This document shows, in pieces, positions 10,501-51,559 of a stretch of DNA of 64,000 bases. The position numbers and the translations under genes are program-made. A model generated the notes under the pieces. That model was not told where the DNA came from, did no database searches, and worked only from the letters and a program-made list of their open reading frames with translations. Positions within the stretch are counted from its first letter, which is position 1. Every line of letters starts with the position of its first letter. The stretch comes from Euleptes europaea (taxonomy: Eukaryota; Chordata; Lepidosauria; Squamata; Sphaerodactylidae): the NCBI RefSeq assembly GCF_029931775.1, contig NC_079332.1, positions 19,351,803-19,415,802 of the forward strand, read 5' to 3'.

Positions 10501-12035
10501 CTTGTGGAGCTCAAAAGGAAGCCGCGTCCTCCCCAGGCCTGCAGGCTTCAAGCACAATTCCTCCTTTGCAAGTTTGACTGCTGTCTTGGGAGACAGAAGG
10601 GTGTCCCTTTTTATGTTTTTTTAAGCAGTGTGTATTTGGAGGGTATAGCTCTGGCTGACTGCTGCTCCCCTCTGTGTTTATTTGCATTTGAGTGTGCCTT
10701 TTTTGGGGGGCAGGGGCACATTTTTAGTTGTCCTCCATGTTTTTATCTGATAAAATTGGAACTTGCAGCAAGACTCAAAGCCCTTGACCTGGATGGCCCA
10801 GGCTCACCCAATCTCATCCGATCTCTCGGAAGCTAAGCAGGGCCGGCCCCTGGCCTGGCTAGTCGTTGGATGGGAGACCGCCAGGGAAGTCCAGGGTTGC
10901 TATGCAGAGGCAGGAAATGGCAAAACCACCCCTGAACGTCTCTGGCCTTGAAAACCCCACCAGGGGTCGCCATAAGTTGGATGCGACTTGATAGCAGTTT
11001 ACACAACACACCGCAAGACCCGAGTCTTTGGACAGTGTCTGCCTGGAGACCCAACTTCTGAGCAACAGGCCCTGGGCCGTGGGATGCTCTAGAAAAGTGC
11101 CTGGCTGGGAGAGAGCCCCCCCCTCCCACTTTCCAGAAGAAGCTTGAAGGGTTTTTTTTGCGGGGGGGGGGGGCTCTGTAACTCATGGGGTCTTCCAACC
11201 TCCAGCTTCATCTTGGTATATGAGGAGAGTAGCTGATTATTATGGCAACTTTTGCCGGAAAGTTAGAAACCTTTTTGGCCGCTCACCGAATCGGGAAGAA
11301 ACTACCCGGCAAGGAGCTTCTGTGGTGTTCTTGTCGGCCACCACGGCTGTCGAGTTGAGTGCAGTGAGAACGAGGCTTCCTGGTGGACGGCTGCCTGCGC
11401 TTCCTCTGCATTGGCCGTTTCTCCCCCTTACGCACACTCTGCTTGGGGAATTAATTGGTAATTGACAAACCACTATTTTTTTAAAAATTAATAAACGAAA
11501 AGGCCCTCTGGTGGTGTTGGGGGGGGGGCTGCCCTGTAGGGCTGAGGTAGGGGAAATTGCAGCAATTTGGCCGAGACCGGTTGCGGTGAAGCTGGTTTAC
11601 ATTGCGGACAGCAGAGATGCTTGAAGGTGCCCCCAGAGCACCGGGTGGTTTGTATGAAGGGCTTCTGCGTGAGATCTGGACCGAGGCAAAGAATTTTCAG
11701 GCGTGGACCTCTGGGCCAGGGGTTTGGGTCACTGGCAAGTGGCTGCTTCGAAGGACCGGTGGCAAACTCTGCCGAGCCGACTGTGGGCACCGAGGAAAGC
11801 CTTGGTCGGCTGCTGAACGCAGGCCCCCAGCCCAGCCTCCTCATCCTGCCCTCCTCTCCTCCCCCCTCCCCAGGCCATCCAGCACATCGAGGGGACACAG
11901 GAGGAGGACCAGCGGCGCGCCGTCATCGTGACCCCCGTCCGGGCAAGCCTCGACCCCTCCAACTCGGACACGGCCTCCGACTCAGAAGCAGAGGACAGCG
12001 ACGCCATGGATCACAGCAAGGCCGAGATGCCCTGA
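4425..12035 (+). CDS. TFAP4: Transcription factor AP-4 (bHLH-leucine zipper), complete coding region
   Basis: Seven exons splice to a 322-residue protein: 4425-4519, 7789-7954, 8469-8567, 8721-8891, 9471-9584, 10290-10451 and 11874-12035. All junctions are GT-AG and in phase. The product is the nuclear bHLH-zipper factor AP-4, which binds CAGCTG E-boxes as a homodimer. The start MEYFVVPAQKVP matches the conserved AP-4 N terminus. The basic region and helix-loop-helix lie at about residues 49-100 (RRIRREIANSNERRRMQS), followed by leucine repeats and the conserved acidic stretch GIGSPDIWEDEKAEDLRREM. A glutamine run, a Pro/His segment and a Ser/Asp-rich tail ending SDTASDSEAEDSDAMD complete it. 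The human protein is 338 residues; this one is shorter in the region after the glutamine run and at the C terminus, and has two extra serines near residue 14. Identification is secure. Confidence 0.97.
4520..7788 (+). other. TFAP4: TFAP4 intron 1
   Basis: The first kilobase continues the CpG island and contains three perfect CACGTG E-boxes. The remainder has G- and C-homopolymer runs and AT-richer sequence from about 6720 to 7240, where a weak LINE-tail-like segment ends near 7240. No further exon is recognised. It ends in a pyrimidine tract and ctctgcag. Confidence 0.75.
4613..5791. promoter_or_regulatory. TFAP4: Three CACGTG E-boxes in TFAP4 intron 1
   Basis: Perfect CACGTG hexamers are at 4613-4618, 5062-5067 and 5786-5791. 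Human TFAP4 is reported to be induced by MYC through CACGTG motifs in its first intron. The clustered motifs at the equivalent place suggest the same MYC/MAX input, but the function is inferred. Confidence 0.6.
7789..7954 (+). CDS. TFAP4: TFAP4 coding exon 2 (basic region and helix 1)
   Basis: Acceptor ctctgcag|cctggcc and donor agcaag|gtaagg. It encodes LANIPLTPETQRDQERRI through HTDGEKLSK, which holds the DNA-contacting basic segment and first helix. It is essentially identical to mammalian AP-4. Confidence 0.97.
8469..8567 (+). CDS. TFAP4: TFAP4 coding exon 3 (helix 2 and first leucine repeat)
   Basis: Acceptor tcccgcag|gcggcc and donor atccag|gtacct, 33 codons in phase 0. It encodes AAILQQTAEYIFSLEQEK and the start of the heptad leucine pattern LLQQNAQLKRFIQ, which directs dimerisation. 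Confidence 0.97.
8721..8891 (+). CDS. TFAP4: TFAP4 coding exon 4
   Basis: Acceptor ctcggcag|gagttc and donor gagcag|gtgagg, 57 codons. It encodes the basic KRRRAEDKDEG patch, a likely nuclear-localisation element, and the second leucine-rich helix ending VRMMLEEQ. Confidence 0.97.
9003..9196 (+). repeat. Sauria-like SINE fragment in TFAP4 intron 4
   Basis: Carries the diagnostic 3' half: 'gctaatctggtgaaccggg', 'agccagctgggtgaccttgg', 'gggtgtctgttgtgggg', 'gtataaaaaccagccc' and a 'cttctttttcttt' tail. The tRNA-like head is missing, so the copy is 5'-truncated. Confidence 0.82.
9471..9584 (+). CDS. TFAP4: TFAP4 coding exon 5 (glutamine run, shortened end)
   Basis: Acceptor cggcag|gtgcgc and donor acccag|gtgagc, 38 codons. 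VRSLEAHVYPEKLKVIAQQ is conserved. After the glutamine run it reads EQGREQQSHTQ, where the human protein has a longer Leu/Gln/Glu stretch, so this exon is about ten codons shorter than expected. Confidence 0.92.
10290..10451 (+). CDS. TFAP4: TFAP4 coding exon 6
   Basis: Acceptor ctgccgcag|ctcttg and donor gttcag|gtaaaa, 54 codons. It encodes a Pro/His-rich segment (PPAPTHHPTVIVPAPPP) and the conserved VTMGPSSVINTISTSRQNLD. Confidence 0.96.
10781..11008 (+). repeat. 5S-rRNA-derived SINE in TFAP4 intron 6
   Basis: The head reproduces the 5S rRNA internal promoter region: 'atctcatccgatctc', 'ggaagctaagcaggg' and 'ttggatgggagaccgcc'. It is followed by the body 'gctatgcagaggcaggaaatgg', 'ccttgaaaacccc' and 'gatgcgacttgatagca'. 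It is a SINE3-class retroposon, not a functional 5S gene, because the 5S sequence is incomplete and lacks a terminator. Confidence 0.88.
11874..12035 (+). CDS. TFAP4: TFAP4 coding exon 7 (terminal)
   Basis: Acceptor ctccccag|gccatc; the stop TGA is at 12033-12035. It encodes AIQHIEGTQEEDQRRAVIV and the Ser/Asp-rich SDTASDSEAEDSDAMD. The end MDHSKAEMP is shorter than the human C terminus. Confidence 0.96.
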   Translation, partial: AIQHIEGTQEEDQRRAVIVTPVRASLDPSNSDTASDSEAEDSDAMDHSKAEMP

Positions 12036-13165
12036 CACCGGCCTGGCCAGGGGGCGGGGGTGGGATGGGGGAGAGGAGGGGACTTCAGAGGAGTATGCTG
12101 AGATTTTTACAAAATACCATGAATTTCGGGTCTCTTTTATGACCCTTCAATACTGTACATGGGAGCGCTAGAACCTGGACAGCCGGAAGCTCACCTCTTC
12201 AGTTCAAATCAAGCCAAGCGTTGGGCGGGGGGATGAGGGGAGGGAACGCGGCGTTTTCCAAGGGCCCGTCCCGTGTGGAGGTGGGGCAGATCTGGAAGCC
12301 CCCACTCTGAGGTCAGGACCTCTTCCTGCAGGGGCCTCTGAGTCGTCTGCAGGTTCACACTCCAGTGTGGTTCTGAGCCCCAGCCGGTGCGTCCCTGGGA
12401 GACTACTTCCTGGCCCTCCTTCCCCCTCCGTAGGTGGGCTTTGAAAAGGTGCTGTGAACATGGCCCGCTTGGTGGAGACCCCCCCCCTTGAAGAGCTCTG
12501 GGCAGTCCTGCCCAGTGTCAGTCCGCAGGGGCTGGGGGGGGCTGGCAGGGGGTTGTGTCCTGGAGCATCCCCCTCCGAGCGAGCAAGGAGGGTGGTTGTT
12601 GTGGCCCGCCGCCCCCCCACCCAGCGTTCTTTTGCACCCCAGTGGCCTCTGCATCACGGTGGGACAATGGAGCTCCCTTCGCTCTCAGGGGTCAGTTCAG
12701 GTTTCAGCCCTTCCTGCGGTCCGGGAGGGGGCGTCCTTTAAAGGTCCCACTGTCCTGGGGGGTGGGCTAGGGCCAGCCTCGCTCTTGCGTCCCTCCCCCA
12801 TGGATTGTTCCCTCCTTTTGAAGCACTTAATCTGTTCTGTGGGTCCGACGGGTCACTTGAGCCTTTCTGTTCTGTGAGCGCTGCGTTTTGTTGTGTCCCT
12901 GTTCCCCCCTCCCCACCCCGATTTGGCTGTAGATCTAGGCCAGTGACGTTTAGAGCCTGGTGGTATTTGGTAGGTTCCTCCCCCCCCCGGCGTCAGCTGT
13001 TTCTCAGTACTTTCCTTTGTTTTGGGTTTTTTTTATTTTTGTTTTTTTTTTACAATTTTCAGGTCTTCGTGTTCATTGAGATGCTATTATATTTTGTTAA
13101 AAAAGTGGGAAAAGAGGCTTGTGCCTTTGTAAAGAAACAAAATAAAGTTTGTACTTTGTTTTTTA
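12036..13165 (+). other. TFAP4: TFAP4 3' untranslated region
   Basis: About 1.1 kb of non-coding sequence separates the TGA from the AATAAA at 13141-13146. It is GC-rich at first and becomes T-rich from about 13017. No repeat insertion is recognised. The cleavage point near 13165 is inferred from the usual 15-25 base spacing. Confidence 0.75.
13141..13146 (+). promoter_or_regulatory. TFAP4: Polyadenylation signal AATAAA of TFAP4
   Basis: A perfect AATAAA is followed by the GT/T-rich 'gtttgtactttgtttttt', the expected downstream element. Confidence 0.8.
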
Positions 13166-14077
13166 AGCTCCCTGGCTGGGTTCTTCCGTCTTTGGGCATT
13201 ACACAGCCCCTGCGGGGGGAGCAGGGGGGCAGGAGTCGACACCGGCTCCCCTTCTGTGGGGCCAGACTGTCTCTGGGCAGTGGGGGCTGCTTCACCTACA
13301 GTTGCTTCCAGGACCGAATGTCCACTTAGCAGTGCCTCGGAAGCGTGCCCACGCCGGTTCTGAACCCACCAGGACAATCGAAGAGGCAGATAGAAGTAAG
13401 TCTGTTCTCTTCCAGGAGGAACGTGGCGCCTCAGGCCCGGCTTCCAGATGCACATGAAGGGCTTGAAGCAGCATGACGTACGGCTGCCCCATCGCTTCCA
13501 TAGTTCCCACCCTTCAAACACCCGTGCCACTTTACAATATCAGAATGGCCTTTTTTAATGTTTAAAATTCTGTCAGGATGCTTAGGTGACCACAAAATGC
13601 TTTCGGGGGGTGGGGGGATTGAGCAGATTTTTCCAAGCTGCAGTGAGGAACCCTGACTCAGGTGGGATTGAAGAGGAGCAGGGGCGGATCCCACCTTGCC
13701 GTCACCAGCGGTTGCAGCGTGTGAGCCCCCCAAGGAAGGGGCCCCAGATTGTGGATACTTTGCAGAAGAAGTGGGCGGTGGGGTGTACTTCTCTGGGGGC
13801 GGCACACTCCTTCACTGGTGTCCCCAAACACAAACTGCCACTTGTGCAGCAGAGTTGGTCTCCTCTGTTGCTCACTGCGGCTACCCGAAGGCAGGCGGAC
13901 ATATGAACACGGAGGAGCGTGGGGGGGGGAGTGTACTGCTGTTGTCCACCAGGGGGTGCTGCTCTCTCATTTTGGGCCGGATGCTGGGGCCAAGGGGGGG
14001 GGCTTTTCCTCTTCTCCCAGGGGTGGAGGGTGGGATGCTAAAGAAACCCAGAAAGGAGTAGGAGGTCAGGTTGACTC

Positions 14078-14280
14078 GTGAAGCTGCCTGGTGCTGAATC
14101 AGGCCCTCGGCTCTTCAGCGTCTGCTCTGGCTGGCAGTCCACTTCCAAGGTCTCGGGCGGAGGTCTTTCACACTTATCAACTGCCTGGTCCTTTTAACTG
14201 GAGATGCTGCCAGGGATTGAACCCGGGGCCACCTGCGTGCCAAGCAGAGGCTCTGCTGCTGAGCCATGTCCCCCCCCCCC
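14078..14280 (-). repeat. tRNA-Ala-derived SINE
   Basis: Read on the minus strand, this gives the tRNA-like head (complement of 'gattgaacccggggcc' as B box), 'aactggagatgctgcc' in complement, and the body ending 'gaagctgcctggtgctgaatc'. The same family recurs at 16792-17005, 17125-17340, 32283-32490, 33812-34025, 34284-34482 and 62688-62875. Confidence 0.82.
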
Positions 14281-14619
14281 CAAAGTAAAGGGAAGCAAGG
14301 AAAGGACCCACATACTGCTGCTGTGCTGTATGTGGGTCACAGTGGGGGCTCTAGTCATTGTAAGAGCCTCTCTTCTCTCACACGGCACACATTTTAAAGA
14401 TGTAAACGCTACGGAATCTCAAGTGTGAAAGTGTCTCACACACCAGGGGCTGCCTGTCCCTCTCCGGCTGTGCCCCAGTGGGGGGGGTGACAACATCTGA
14501 ACGGCCCACCCCCATGCTGACCAAAGGGAGCCCGCTTGCTTCCTCGTGGGGACTACAGCAGGATTCCCAGCCCAAGAGCACCTTCAAGACCAGCAACCTT
14601 TCCCAAGGGAGAAGCTGTC

Positions 14620-14805
14620 ATGCCCTGACTGGGATGGCCCGAGCTTGCCAGATCTCAGAGGCTGAGCAGGGTCGGCCCCAGTTGGCACTTTGATGGGAAG
14701 CCCCCAGGGAAGGCCAGGGTCGCTATGCAGAGGCAGGCAATGGCCAACCACCTCTGCTCCTCTTGCCTTGAAAACCACACGGGGTCACGGTCCCGAATCC
14801 AGGAG
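14620..14805 (+). repeat. 5S-rRNA-derived SINE
   Basis: Contains 'cagatctcagaggctgagcag', 'tttgatgggaagcccccag', 'gctatgcagaggcaggcaat' and 'cttgccttgaaaaccaca'. These are the same blocks, in the same order, as the copy at 10781. Confidence 0.82.
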
Positions 14806-15038
14806 GACTAGCAACTTGAACAGCGGTTGGGCTCCTGACCAAGGATTCTCCCCCTCCCCCTCCCAGTTCTGCCCCCGGCTCCCTCCGCCTCTCTCCCTAT
14901 TTGGGGCCTGGGGTGTTTCTGTGAGTGACGCTGGGGCCGGAGGGGCAGGGAGGGGCCTGGAGGCACCATTTGTTCCGGGCCCTGCAGCCCAGCCAGCCAG
15001 CTGCCTGCTCCTCCAGAGCCGCCACGACCCGTCAGTGG

Positions 15039-15046
15039 TATAAATA
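15039..15046 (+). promoter_or_regulatory. SRL: TATA box of SRL
   Basis: TATAAATA followed by GCGGCG lies 44 bp upstream of the SRL start codon. With usual spacing, transcription would start near 15070, leaving a leader of only about 13 bases unless another start is used. The string GTATAAATAG also comes within one base of the MEF2 consensus, which would suit a striated-muscle gene; that is inference. Confidence 0.65.
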
Positions 15047-15082
15047 GCGGCGTGGAAGGAAAGGGACCTCCTGGCAGCCACC

Positions 15083-45891
<30,809 letters not shown>

Positions 45892-47359
45892 CGGGGCTGT
45901 TCCACCACGTAACCACCGGTTCCTTTGCTCCCGTTGGTGAATGATCTTATGTCTTATCTGTCCAAGATGCCAAGGTTTGTTAACCCTTCCAGTGCCACAC
46001 TGGCAAGAGCTAATATACAAGGAGGAGCTGGAGTCCCTGGCAGCAACGGCAGGGAGGTTGGGGGATGCACCTGGGGAAGAGAACAAAACCACTGTGAATT
46101 CATGACTTTTCCTTATCTGTTGTTTTACGTGGGAGGCAACATGTAACGCTTGGTACAAAGGGTGGTCCATGTCTGTAGAGGAGATTGCCTACCCTTGCAT
46201 GTACTCAGCACACCAGGAGGCCTGTAGTGAGAGAGGACAGCAGGGGAGGTGCGCAGCTGTCGCCTTTTTGCAGTCTGTCTCTGCGGCGTCTGTGTCTATT
46301 GTTAAGGACTGACACCCAACCTTCCTTTTGGGGCCCTGCCGGCCACCCACTCTTGCTCTTCATGACTACGTCCCTCCTCCCCAGCTGCACCTTCGCCTGC
46401 CTGGGCAGCCGTGCATCCCCTGTCTCAGACAAACATAATCCATCCTGCCTTTTAATTTGGGTCCAGGTCTATCTGTAAATACAATTATTTTTTAAATCAT
46501 TTGGAAACCTGGTACAAAAAGAGAAATAAGCTGGCACAGGTAGGAGTTCAGGTGCCTTCGCTAGAAGCACATTTTAGTGAGTGCAGGTGGGTCTGGAAGG
46601 TGTGTGGGCAGAGGAATCCACTGATGCCTAGAGGACATTGCGACTCTTAGTACCTCCTCTGCTAGGATGCAGCATGTTCACAATGTCTGCTTGTCGTCTG
46701 AGGGTCTTTGTGCTGCTGGGAGCTGTCCGCTTCCCATTGCCCCGCTTGCCACTGCTTCTGTTTTTCCCCAGGCTGCTTAAATGTGGGCTAAAATCGGGCT
46801 TCGTGCCCTACTCCAAAAGGCATTTTATCTGCTTTAGCTTTACAATTGTCAGTCCAAGTCACCGTTCCCTACCACCTAACTCTGTGGTCAGGAGCAAGTG
46901 GCTGGTGTTTTTTTGTTTTGTTTTTTTGGAGAACTGATGCCATCTTCTGCAGAGGAAAGGCACTGGCACCCCACTTTTGCCAGGTTATGTTGAGCTAGCG
47001 AAGCTGATGGAAGCAAGCAGAAACCATGAACGTTGCTGTTGTGATAGGCGGTGATGGGCATTCGGGCCTGGGAAGGGGGCAAGCAAAGAGGGTGACTTTT
47101 GGCTTTGTTACGAAAGGCTTCAGAAGACGTACTAGTCCAAGATGCAAGAAAGGCCAAGTGAGGTATAATGAAGCACCCCTGGAAAAGCTAGAAGGGAAGG
47201 AGAACAGGCAAAGCCAAATGACTGTGAAATGTCGGTTGAGTTCGTTGCTTAGAAAACAGGAAGTTTTGAAGAGTGGAGAGGTAGTCCAGCTCAAAAACCA
47301 CAGCTCCGAAGAGGAACGTGCCCCAAACCACCCGCTAAAGATGAGCTTAAAAGAATTAG

Positions 47360-47585
47360 GGTCGATTCACAAGTTACAAAGTCCATGTGGTGGACATGTG
47401 GACTGTAAACAAACATGTTCTGGGAGTTCTCCACTGGGAACATAATTCTCAGGCATGCGTGGTCCTGCGTTGAATCGGGATTGCAGTGTTCAACGAGACA
47501 GAGCTTAAGCTCCCACCCCCTAGCCCCATTTTCCCTAACCTGAAAAGTCTCCAGGGAGCTGGTATTCCCCCAACTGACCCCTCAA
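47360..47585 (+). repeat. Unidentified repeat family B, copy 1
   Basis: Shares 'gattcacaagttacaaagtc', 'cataattctcaggcatgcg' and 'cctgaaaagtctccagggag' blocks with 49991-50160 and 50567-50772. Diverged, non-coding. Confidence 0.65.
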
Positions 47586-49990
47586 GCCCTGCAAGGCCAA
47601 GAAACACCCCAACCCCACTGGAGAACTCACCTAACACAACCAGCCATGGTGCCTCAAAGAGCCAGATGGCTGTTCCCGAAAGGTAGGGTTTGTATCTCTT
47701 TGCAGGAATACTCAGTTCACCGTTTGTTGGACAACACCTCCGCTGCCTACGTGGTGGATGCCAGCCCTGACTTGGGGGATGCCAGCCTTGAGCAGGACAA
47801 GGTGGGGTACTGGAGGAGACTGGCTGCCAGGCCTTCTAAATGGGCAGGCTTTGTGCTAAGAACAAAGGGTTGGGGGGTACAAATAGACAAATTTGGGCAG
47901 AGCTCACAAAGGAATAAGGAACAGCTGTGCTGTCAAAGCAGCATCATGAGGACCTGCATCTAGAGCATTGTAGATGTGAAGGAAGCTTCGGGCTGCCGGA
48001 GGCTTGCCTCCTCCTCCTCTTCCTTTCCCCTCCTCCATTCTTCTCTTGTATGTTAGCTTCTCTCCCCCCACTTTCTTCTCCCACTCACTGCTTCCCACCC
48101 ACCCTGCAGCGCTTTCTCCAAAGCAGATTCTCTTCTCTGTGCCCGTCAATGATCCTGCATCTCTCTCCGCAATCTATGGAACAAAGACAAGCGTTGCTGC
48201 TCAAAGCAACATCTCAAAGTGTGTTCAGATGGGCCCCTTTTCTCCTGCTTGCCCTCTTCTTGTGTATTTCGCTGCCTCTCTGCCAGCCCTTGACCATTCA
48301 TATATGTCCCCTTTGCTTTAACACATGACAGTGTCTTGCAGGTCATGTGAAAGTGAGACAGGATTGTTTTTGACACTCTTTGCAGTTTGCTCGGTTTAGG
48401 GTGCAATTCAGGAATGAAGCAACAAGCTGGATGTGGCGTGGTATAAAATTCACGGTGTCACAGGCTTTGTCTACTGCTATATAACTTATGGTGCTGAGGT
48501 GCTGCCAGCGTTTCAGTGAAGTAGGGATTCCCAGAGTCACCGGTGGCATTGAGAGAAAGGGGCCAGCGGGTTTCGTCTGCTGTATATTGGGTTCTGATGG
48601 GGTGGGTGGGGGTTGTGCAGCAGCCGGGATGGCCGGCCTGGACTCAAAGGGAAGATTCTGCCCGAGTGAAAGAAATCTGCCCCATTTACGTGGACTCCGC
48701 CATCCTGTGGTTCGGCCTGTGGTTCGGCGGCCCCTTTTCCCCCTCCATCACCCCCTTTCCCCCCTCCATAGTGTGCGTTCTGGTTCTCTTTGGTGGTGTG
48801 CTTGCCTCACGTTCCCATGTCCTGGCAACCATGTGTGGTGGCCCCAGCACCAGCGACAAAGATGGTCCCTGCTAGGTCTGGAATCATCCGCTCTGGAGAA
48901 AATGCTGCTTATGAGCATATGGCTGGAGTGGTCCGCCTACACTGATGTGGACTGAGAAGCTGGCTTCTGGTGGTATTGGCTGGGTCCTTCTCAGTCTTGG
49001 GAAGAGGCATCTTTGTGACCCACTACATCCAGGGTGGGGGTGGGGGTGATTCTGTGTACCTCTCACTGGTTAAGTTACTAAACCAAACGCTACCATCCAC
49101 TGTTGTGTGCTTCTTTTGAACGGGATTTTGGGCAGATACATTTAAAGGAACTACAAAGCTGTAAAATATTCCTGTTAGCAATATTCTGTATTTGGAGAGA
49201 CCATAACACATCAGCCATTCTAATAAATTTTGATCTTTTTCGATCCCCTTCCTGGTTACACCTGGCCTCTTCTTTGAAACAGTGCTGAAGCTGATGAATA
49301 ACGAGGTTTGGAGCCCAGCAAAAAGGTTTAGAGGACCCCACTGGCCGGACCTCCCCACCACCATTCCATGGATGAAATAGACTTATTTTATTTCCCCTTT
49401 CCCAAAACCATCCCAAGGCATAGCAGATACTTCACTTGAGGTCTACACAGCAAACCCACACCAACCCATCCAGCAGCTGGGCCCGGCCTCTTCCTCCAGT
49501 GACTCTCACCATGCCCCTGTGGAGCAGAAGCCCATAACCACTGCTTGACAATCACCACGGTTAGGATGTCAGTGAGATTACTGAAGGGGTTTCCCCTCCA
49601 CGGTGAGAAAAGAGGGAGGAAGTTATTATGGGGAGAGTATTCAAGCTGCAGCCAGGAAGTGGCTAGACCACAATTAGGTGCTGCAGAGATTCTTCCTTTC
49701 GACTTTTGTTGCTTCACATGCTCGAGTTCAGTGCTCAGTCTCACCCTGCTGCCAATGGGTGGGAACCTCATATGGCAACCAAATGTGCTTTGTGACGTTT
49801 TTGTTGGCCTGAATGTGCAGAGCTACGAGGAATGGAAGGATGCCTGTAAACGGGTGGATCGAGCAGTAATATCTCCTGTCAGAAATGGTGGATTCTGGGG
49901 CTCCTTATGCGATCAGGTCTGGCATTGTGCACAAACTACTAACCTCCCATCACCATTTGAGTAGCTGTATAATATCCTCAGCATCTAGAA

Positions 49991-50160
49991 GGACCAATTC
50001 ATGCATTACAAAGTCCACACAGTGGACTGACTGTCAATAGATTTGGTCATGGAGTTCTGTGCTGGCAGTTCAATTCCCAAGTGTGTGGGGGCCCAGTTCA
50101 GTCAGAACCTTCCCCCACCCCCAACCTGAAAAGACCCCAGGGAGCCACTGTTTGCTCTAC
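49991..50160 (+). repeat. Unidentified repeat family B, copy 2
   Basis: Begins 'ggaccaattcatgcattac' and ends 'ctgaaaagaccccagggagc' plus 'cactgtttgc'. The same start and end define copy 3. Confidence 0.68.
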
Positions 50161-50566
50161 TGAACAATCTTATATGTACTGATAGTTACAGGTAAGATTT
50201 GTCTTAAAACAACTAATTTTAAATATTCTCAGATTATATTACAGGGGCTTATATTCTAGACACCACCCTGTCTGCTAGTGGAAATACTATGCTCTTCCAA
50301 TGTGAGGATTGTTAGGCTGACCCTCCTGTCACATGTGATATATTCTTGGAGGCTAATACACTCTGAGGTCGCTATCATGTGGTAGCTGCCAAGTAGTGCC
50401 ATCAAATATGAAGACTTCCCATTTTCAGACTCATAAGGATCGGACGCACGTCCGGCGAAACACATGCGTTCAGTCCTGGCTGAATCCTGGCTGAAACAGG
50501 GAATAAAGGAGGCTAAAGCAACCGTGAGTTTTTGCCCATAGTTGTCGGGGAGTCTGGGTTATCTAA

Positions 50567-50772
50567 GGACCAATTCACACATTATAAAATCCTTGTGTCC
50601 CCTACCTGGTCGTCAAATGAGTCCTGTCAATCAGACATTGTCAAAGTGTTTGGAACTTAATTCCCAGGAGAGTATGATCCTGGTTCATACTGGGACACAG
50701 GGCTTAAGCTTAAGCTTCCCACCCATCCTTTTCCTGATGGTAAATGGCCCTAGGAAGCTCCTGTTTGCACCC
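50567..50772 (+). repeat. Unidentified repeat family B, copy 3
   Basis: Begins 'ggaccaattcacacattat' and ends 'ccctaggaagctcctgtttg'. It has a middle section different from copy 2, suggesting long divergence. Confidence 0.65.
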
Positions 50773-51559
50773 ATGAGAAAACGTATGCATACTGATGATT
50801 ACACATAACACAGCTTGAAAAGTCACTGTAAAAGAGATTGAACGATTGGCCGTGGTGGTCAGCAAAACCTCTGGTTTAAGATCAACTAACAGACTATAAC
50901 CTCCTCACAGAAAATATCTCTCATGAGCAAGACCAGATCCCTGAGCCAGCTAAGTGGTGGCCACCACAATAAATATCAGAGCTTCATATTCCTTCTTTGT
51001 CTTTGCATCCATTAGGGAAGACCGATTGTTCTCCAGATGACCCTGTGCTTGTACAGACAGGCCCAGAAAAGGAGAACGAAACACACTCCTAAGAGCTCCT
51101 CAGGAATTCCACACATTCCAGTTGCTTTCTATTGAGGCTCTGCACATTTCATCAGGCATTTATTCAGCAGGATGATTTCATGTGAGATGTAGCAGCTGGC
51201 CAGCTTCCTTCTGGTCTTTCCACAAGTGCAGCTAAGGCAGCATGTTACTCGTTTATTCAAGACAGTTCAGAGGGACACCTTCTCTTGGGGCTACACTTTT
51301 ATGCTGGCATTTCCTAGCATGAGGAGGTGGCCATGATGGAATTAGCCACCTGATGTTCTTTGCTACCAGAGTTGTACTGCCTCTGAACATGGCGGTTCAG
51401 TTTAATTATCATCACCATTATCAATTATCAATTACCATGGCCATTAGCAATCATCATTTAATTATCTAGTCCCTGGTCGGTCTGTCTATCTAGTACTCAT
51501 ACAGCTATACCCTTGAGCAGAAAATAAAATAATAAAAAGTCCTTACTTAGTGTTATTCT

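Larger units (their letters stand above)
13166..15038. other. TFAP4-SRL intergenic spacer
   Basis: No gene was recognised. It holds a tRNA-Ala-type SINE (14078-14280) and a 5S-derived SINE (14620-14805). A short 'acccacatac...gtatgtgggt' dyad is near 14305-14338. The rest appears unique. Confidence 0.6.
45892..51559 (+). other. SRL 3' UTR and SRL-ADCY9 spacer, first part
   Basis: The end of the SRL transcript cannot be fixed. AATAAA occurs at 49222-49227 and 50502-50507, both far from the stop codon and without clear support. The stretch contains three related copies of an unidentified repeat (47360, 49991, 50567) and otherwise unique sequence without recognisable exons. Confidence 0.5.

Noticed and set aside
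10781-10880. Functional 5S rRNA gene
   Set aside because: The 5S similarity is partial, diverged and continues into a SINE body.
50440-50510. Another hammerhead-like string near 'cgtccggcgaaacac'
   Set aside because: It has a GAAA but no CUGA box at the proper place and no closing stem.
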